Part shown: piece after piece, positions 60,343 through 64,000 of the stretch | Position numbering within the stretch: the first letter of the stretch is position 1 | Layout: each line of letters begins with the position of its first letter | Program-made: the position numbers and the translations under genes | The notes under the pieces: model-generated | Told to the model about the DNA's origin: nothing | The model's database searches: none | Seen by the model: the letters and a program-made list of their open reading frames with translations, nothing else | Assembly: GCF_021155765.1 (NCBI RefSeq) | Contig: NC_060117.1 | Coordinates: 3,300,001-3,364,000, forward strand | From: Diprion similis | Taxonomy: Eukaryota > Arthropoda > Insecta > Hymenoptera > Diprionidae | DNA: 64,000 nt | Direction of reading: 5' to 3'

Positions 60343-62940
60343 AGAAACTTGTGTAAAATATTCATTGGCGCCCCCATCGGCTCGTTATGTAGTGATTCGA
60401 CGTTATAAAGAATTGAACCAAGTTTCTTCAGCAATCTCTTTGTTCTGCACAAGCTGGTCTTCATCCAACTGAATTATCATGTGGCAAAATGTTATACCGA
60501 CTCGTGTTAAAATCCATGAAGTTTTCATCTGAATGCAAAATTGCAGTCTTTTTTTTCTTGAGTGAAGCTCATGATCACCTTTTATCAGCTTTGAAAGTTA
60601 TTGTAAAAAATTTGGAAATGAATGAGCTGATAGTCTGCCTAGAGATAAAAACGGCGTGCTAATAAAGGAAGACAAATTTTTTCGCACTGATTGTTTGACA
60701 GTTAAATTATAGTTTCTTTCAGCCGGTCAGTCTTCAATTAAAATCCAATTCAAGTATTACCAAGAGATTGTAATCATAATTTGTTTTTTGTCCTTCTGGT
60801 TAGAAATTTTGAATACTTCTTCGTATTTTCATGGTATGTGCAAAATAAGGAGATAGTTGAGATGAGATCCGATAAGGAAGAAGAGCCGCGTACGAAGATT
60901 AACTAACCAGTGATTAGACAATAATTACTGCGATTCCATTGATTGGAGTTAAAAAGGGTTGCTACTACCACCACTGCTGTTACTTTTGTTTTGATGAGAT
61001 TCTACGTGTTATTCGTGACACTTATTTGGCGCGGTTAATGTTAAACGACTGCGTTTGTTCGCTTAGTAAACGTGCCTTGCGAGTGGACGATGCACGTTGA
61101 ATTACATTAACCAACTTGCTGACAAAGTGACCTTTTGAATTGGGAGAATTTATACCCGGTACAGTTTATATTTTATGACTGCATACTTTAAAGGTAATTT
61201 CAAACGAGTTAAGGAAATCCTCCACGTAGTTGTTACCGTATCGTGCTAATCAACCTTGGCTCAAAATTCTCTATTGTGCATTACGCGATTAAAATTGGAT
61301 TGGAATTTGACCGGATTTGCGAGTAAATTTCGAAGTTTTTCCAAATTCTCGAGGTGATTAGAATATGGCATCGCAATCACTCAGTATTTCGTTAAAAGTA
61401 GTATTTTGCGTTAAATTAATCGATATTTTGAAGAATATTTGCCATTCAGGGAAGAATTCGAAAATTTTTATTGATTAGAAAATTCTAAAGTTTTATACAA
61501 CAGTTTTTCTACGTGCAGTTTACTTATGTACTATCAGTTCATATCGATATCATTGAAAATTTGCAATTTTTGAAAATAAAATGCTGTGTATTCCACACAT
61601 ACACTTGCACTTTTTTTTAGTAATTTTTCATTTGCCACATGGAATCCGATTGACATTCTATGTCATGGATCTGAAGAGCTTACGTTATATGCAATACGTG
61701 AAAAGCAATCGGAACTGCGAATATCGATGCAAAGATTGCGGTATAAATTTGATGGCTGAATCAACTAAAATTTTATACACTAGTCGATTGCTGAACCAGA
61801 CGATCGAGTGTGTGAACGTTGATATATGATCGACAAATTTTGCGGCACGAATCTGATCTGGATAAGAACATTCTGTGATTCTTATTTCCACAGTAACATG
61901 AGCAATGAACGTGATAGTCTCACGTATCGATGAATATTACAAATTTAATTTGCAAATTTGCCTGTATTCAAGGTGCAACGCTACGCGAACTGGAAATAAT
62001 TATTTTGATAGTCCTCGATTCCAGTTACATGGCATTTGTATCCATTTTTCAAATCTTATATTGGAAATGTTATGAAAACTTCTAAATTTTCTTCTAGGTT
62101 TGAGAGAAATTGTAAAAACTCAACTCTCGCTCCAAACTTGTCAAAGATTGTTGTAATTTCATTGATTTTCTTAAACTTCCAGAAAATTGTGGAAAAACTT
62201 ATTCATTAAAAAAGTGTTTCAACGAATTACGACTTCCTCATTTTCTCACCAATTCCTTGTAATCATCTCGTATTCGAAACTACGCAGGTTCTCAATCCAG
62301 ATTTGAAGTTCTTCGCTTCGTGTCAATCGGCAAATACTGTACGTTTGCATGACAACATAAGGAAAATCCACAACTCGTAATCGTTGGCTGTACAACGGTA
62401 GCTGCGATTCAAAGATTACAAGAGATTATCTCATCCTTCCGCAGGACAATTCACACAAGCAGCCGCCGTTTGCAAAAACTGGGTTTGTCAATTCTTTTGA
62501 ATTTTGTATCGCTACGTCATATACCTACGCAGTTTCATTACATAAATGTGATCAACGCTCGATATTTATAATAAAACAAGCTTCGTTCATATTTTATGCT
62601 ACAATTTACTAAAAACTTGCATACGAATTCACATAAACGTCTGCGGTAAAAATTGAAAAGCGTTCAAATTTCTGCGCTCTTCTCAAGTTTAAACTGATGA
62701 TTTAAATTCGAATTTCTTTTCCGTTTAAGAAATTATTTCAGAAAAAAATGGAAAATTTTTTATCGGAACGAAACAAAAAATTGATTATTCAAAAACTTTC
62801 TCAAGTTACAGGCCCTGTTTTACAGTGGTAAAGATTCCACCTTCTCGGCAAAATTTTCACAAACGTCTACCGATAAGTCGATCATTTTCCTCACTGAGTG
62901 CCTCTGACATTGAGGTGCAAGTTGAATACGCGTCATGGAT
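60343..62940. other. 3' flank of gene G and G-H intergenic duplication copy 2
   Basis: Counterpart of the F-G interval. Relative to F, about 400 bp has been lost just after the conserved GTGGCAAAATGTTATACCGACTC segment. From 61814 to about 62712 I see only two substitutions against 54661-55559; differences increase toward exon 1. No gene is present. Confidence 0.75.
60661..60666 (+). terminator. putative poly(A) signal of gene G
   Basis: AATAAA in the context CGTGCTAATAAAGGAAGAC, 319 bp after the stop, at the exact offset (7146 bp) of the gene F signal. Confidence 0.45.
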
Positions 62941-62945
62941 GGCAC

Positions 62946-63017
62946 GTTGGTGGGAGAGTCGAAATCACACTCGACGCTCGAGTGGGGATGGGTTTTTCCT
63001 TCTAAGAGGAATATAGC
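62946..63017 (+). promoter_or_regulatory. putative promoter module of gene H: palindrome plus TATAGC
   Basis: The palindrome is ATCACACTCGA-CGC-TCGAGTGGGGAT (62964-62989), with one arm mismatch compared with G. AATATAGCTCAT follows at 63010. A second inverted repeat, CAGTC (63112-63116) and GACTG (63134-63138), brackets TTTAAACGTTACAGACC. A 16-bp insertion relative to G lies just after the TATA-like element. Confidence 0.42.
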
Positions 63018-63336
63018 TCATTAAATTACTGATTTATTGATAAACTCGCCACAAGTTCTATCCACGTGTAGCCTCGTTGATTTTTCAATCTACTTTATAT
63101 TAGAATTGGTTCAGTCTTTAAACGTTACAGACCGACTGTCTTCTTTCGATTTATTAATATTTACAAGTTTTAATTTTTTTCTAATTCAATCTCGATACTT
63201 CGCCACTCAAATTACCGGAAAAATGAAACTGCACTAAGGTTCGAGTGATTTTCTACTTTTAATTTTTTCCTACCGATTCCCGTCATTCTTCAGGTTCTCA
63301 CGTTGATATTAAATCGATTTACCGAGGAACACGAGG

Positions 63337-63361
63337 ATGTTTTCGTCTTGGAAAATCTGTT
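63337..63361 (+). CDS. gene H, first coding micro-exon (rest beyond window)
   Basis: ATG TTT TCG TCT TGG AAA ATC TGT T is followed by the donor GTAAGT and the same intron start (AAAAAGAAATTAAACAATATTTC) as gene G, given here only in part. It differs from G's micro-exon by a single codon (Lys for Gln). It implies an eighth array member whose exon 2 and exon 3 should lie about 2.1 and 2.9 kb downstream, past the end of the window. Confidence 0.65.
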
Positions 63362-64000
63362 GTAAGTAAAAAGAAATTAAACAATATTTCTATGAGGGAT
63401 ATTTAGGAGAAGACGCAGTTTTTTTTCAATCCTTCATAACTGTGCAAATCGTTTCAGTTCGCGGACCTATTGTTGTTGACGTGTAAACAAATGTTAATTT
63501 TTCGTTTATTTTCGTACTTAAATTTTGCACACAGAAATAAAAAACTTGTTCTGATTTAAGAAAATGTTTTTTAAACATCTTATTGTTCACTTAACGCTGG
63601 AATCAAACCTTCGTTCCAAGTATATAACGAATAATATTAGGGACAAATTAGAATCTAACGATTTGTAATCACATTTAATTCCGTCAAGTTATTTAATAAT
63701 TTTTATGTTTGTTAACTAAAGTCATTGCAAAAGTTGATTAAGCCATCATGAATTGAAAAACTTGTCGAAAAAACCAATCTCTGAACCGTAACGAGCACTA
63801 CAAGGCTGGAGAGACAAAGAACGAAGAAATGGGATAGCAAGTTTTCCAGAGTATGGTTTTTCAAATGGTATTTCATTTTATTCTTCCACCGATCATGTGA
63901 TTGATTACATGGCAATTTTTTTGCGATGAGATAATCGTCAGCGGGCCAAGACGCAGGATATGAAATTCAGGAATAATGATTATGACGATAAGATTGAAAT

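Noticed and set aside
1..64000. CRISPR arrays, bacterial operons, endogenous viral genes, rRNA genes
   Set aside because: I looked for regular short direct repeats with spacers, Shine-Dalgarno-led gene runs, reverse transcriptase or integrase motifs and rRNA cores, and saw none. The window is eukaryotic nuclear DNA with one transporter family.

Overview
This looks like nuclear DNA of an insect. It is AT-rich, carries many long poly-A/poly-T runs and microsatellites, and has spliced genes with GT-AG introns, TATA/initiator-type promoters and MITE-like foldback elements. A hymenopteran such as a sawfly is plausible from the base texture and gene family, but nothing in the sequence fixes the species. 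There is no sign of prokaryotic, organellar or viral genes.

The only gene family I can support is a head-to-tail array of SLC17-type major facilitator transporters (the sialin / 'putative inorganic phosphate cotransporter' group), all on the + strand. I call them A to H. A (3672-4916) has only its last exon in the window. B (13324-16592), C (18671-22196), D (28655-38985), E (41520-45814), F (48696-52765) and G (56168-60342) are complete. H shows only its first coding exon (63337-63361). The complete genes share one structure: a 25-31 nt coding micro-exon ending in phase 1; a ~225 nt exon 2 encoding the first membrane helix and a variable Ser/Thr-rich, N-glycosylatable loop; a phase-0 intron; and a ~1.24 kb exon 3 encoding the rest of the 12-helix transporter. 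Predicted proteins are 492-503 residues. Protein-level evidence is strong for exons 2 and 3. The micro-exons are inferred from donor sites, phase and similarity between paralogues.

Layout: 1-3671 upstream sequence or intron of A; 4917-13323 a long non-coding stretch with a foldback element (7026-7645), a 288-bp tandem duplication that appears to carry two core promoters with alternative first exons for B (10025-10650), degenerate repeats and G-tracts; 13324-22196 genes B and C; 22197-41519 sparse sequence holding D, which has two candidate first exons (28655 and 33382) and long introns; 41520-64000 the densest part, E-F-G-H, built from repeats of a ~7.2-7.5 kb unit comprising promoter, micro-exon, gene and 3' flank.

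The most unusual features are these. The F-G and G-H intergenic blocks are almost identical over about 900 bp, while the adjacent coding exons differ at about 18% of residues. A conserved palindromic promoter module precedes F, G and H. Intron 2 of B, D and E has been invaded by foldback elements, with three abutting copies in E. Intron 2 of C begins with GC. E, F and G share a change in a late membrane helix, where the Asn-Gly of A-D becomes Thr-Ala. The proteins are probably plasma- or vesicle-membrane organic anion or phosphate transporters; no substrate can be assigned from sequence. Almost all other open frames in the window are low-complexity or antisense shadows and were not annotated.
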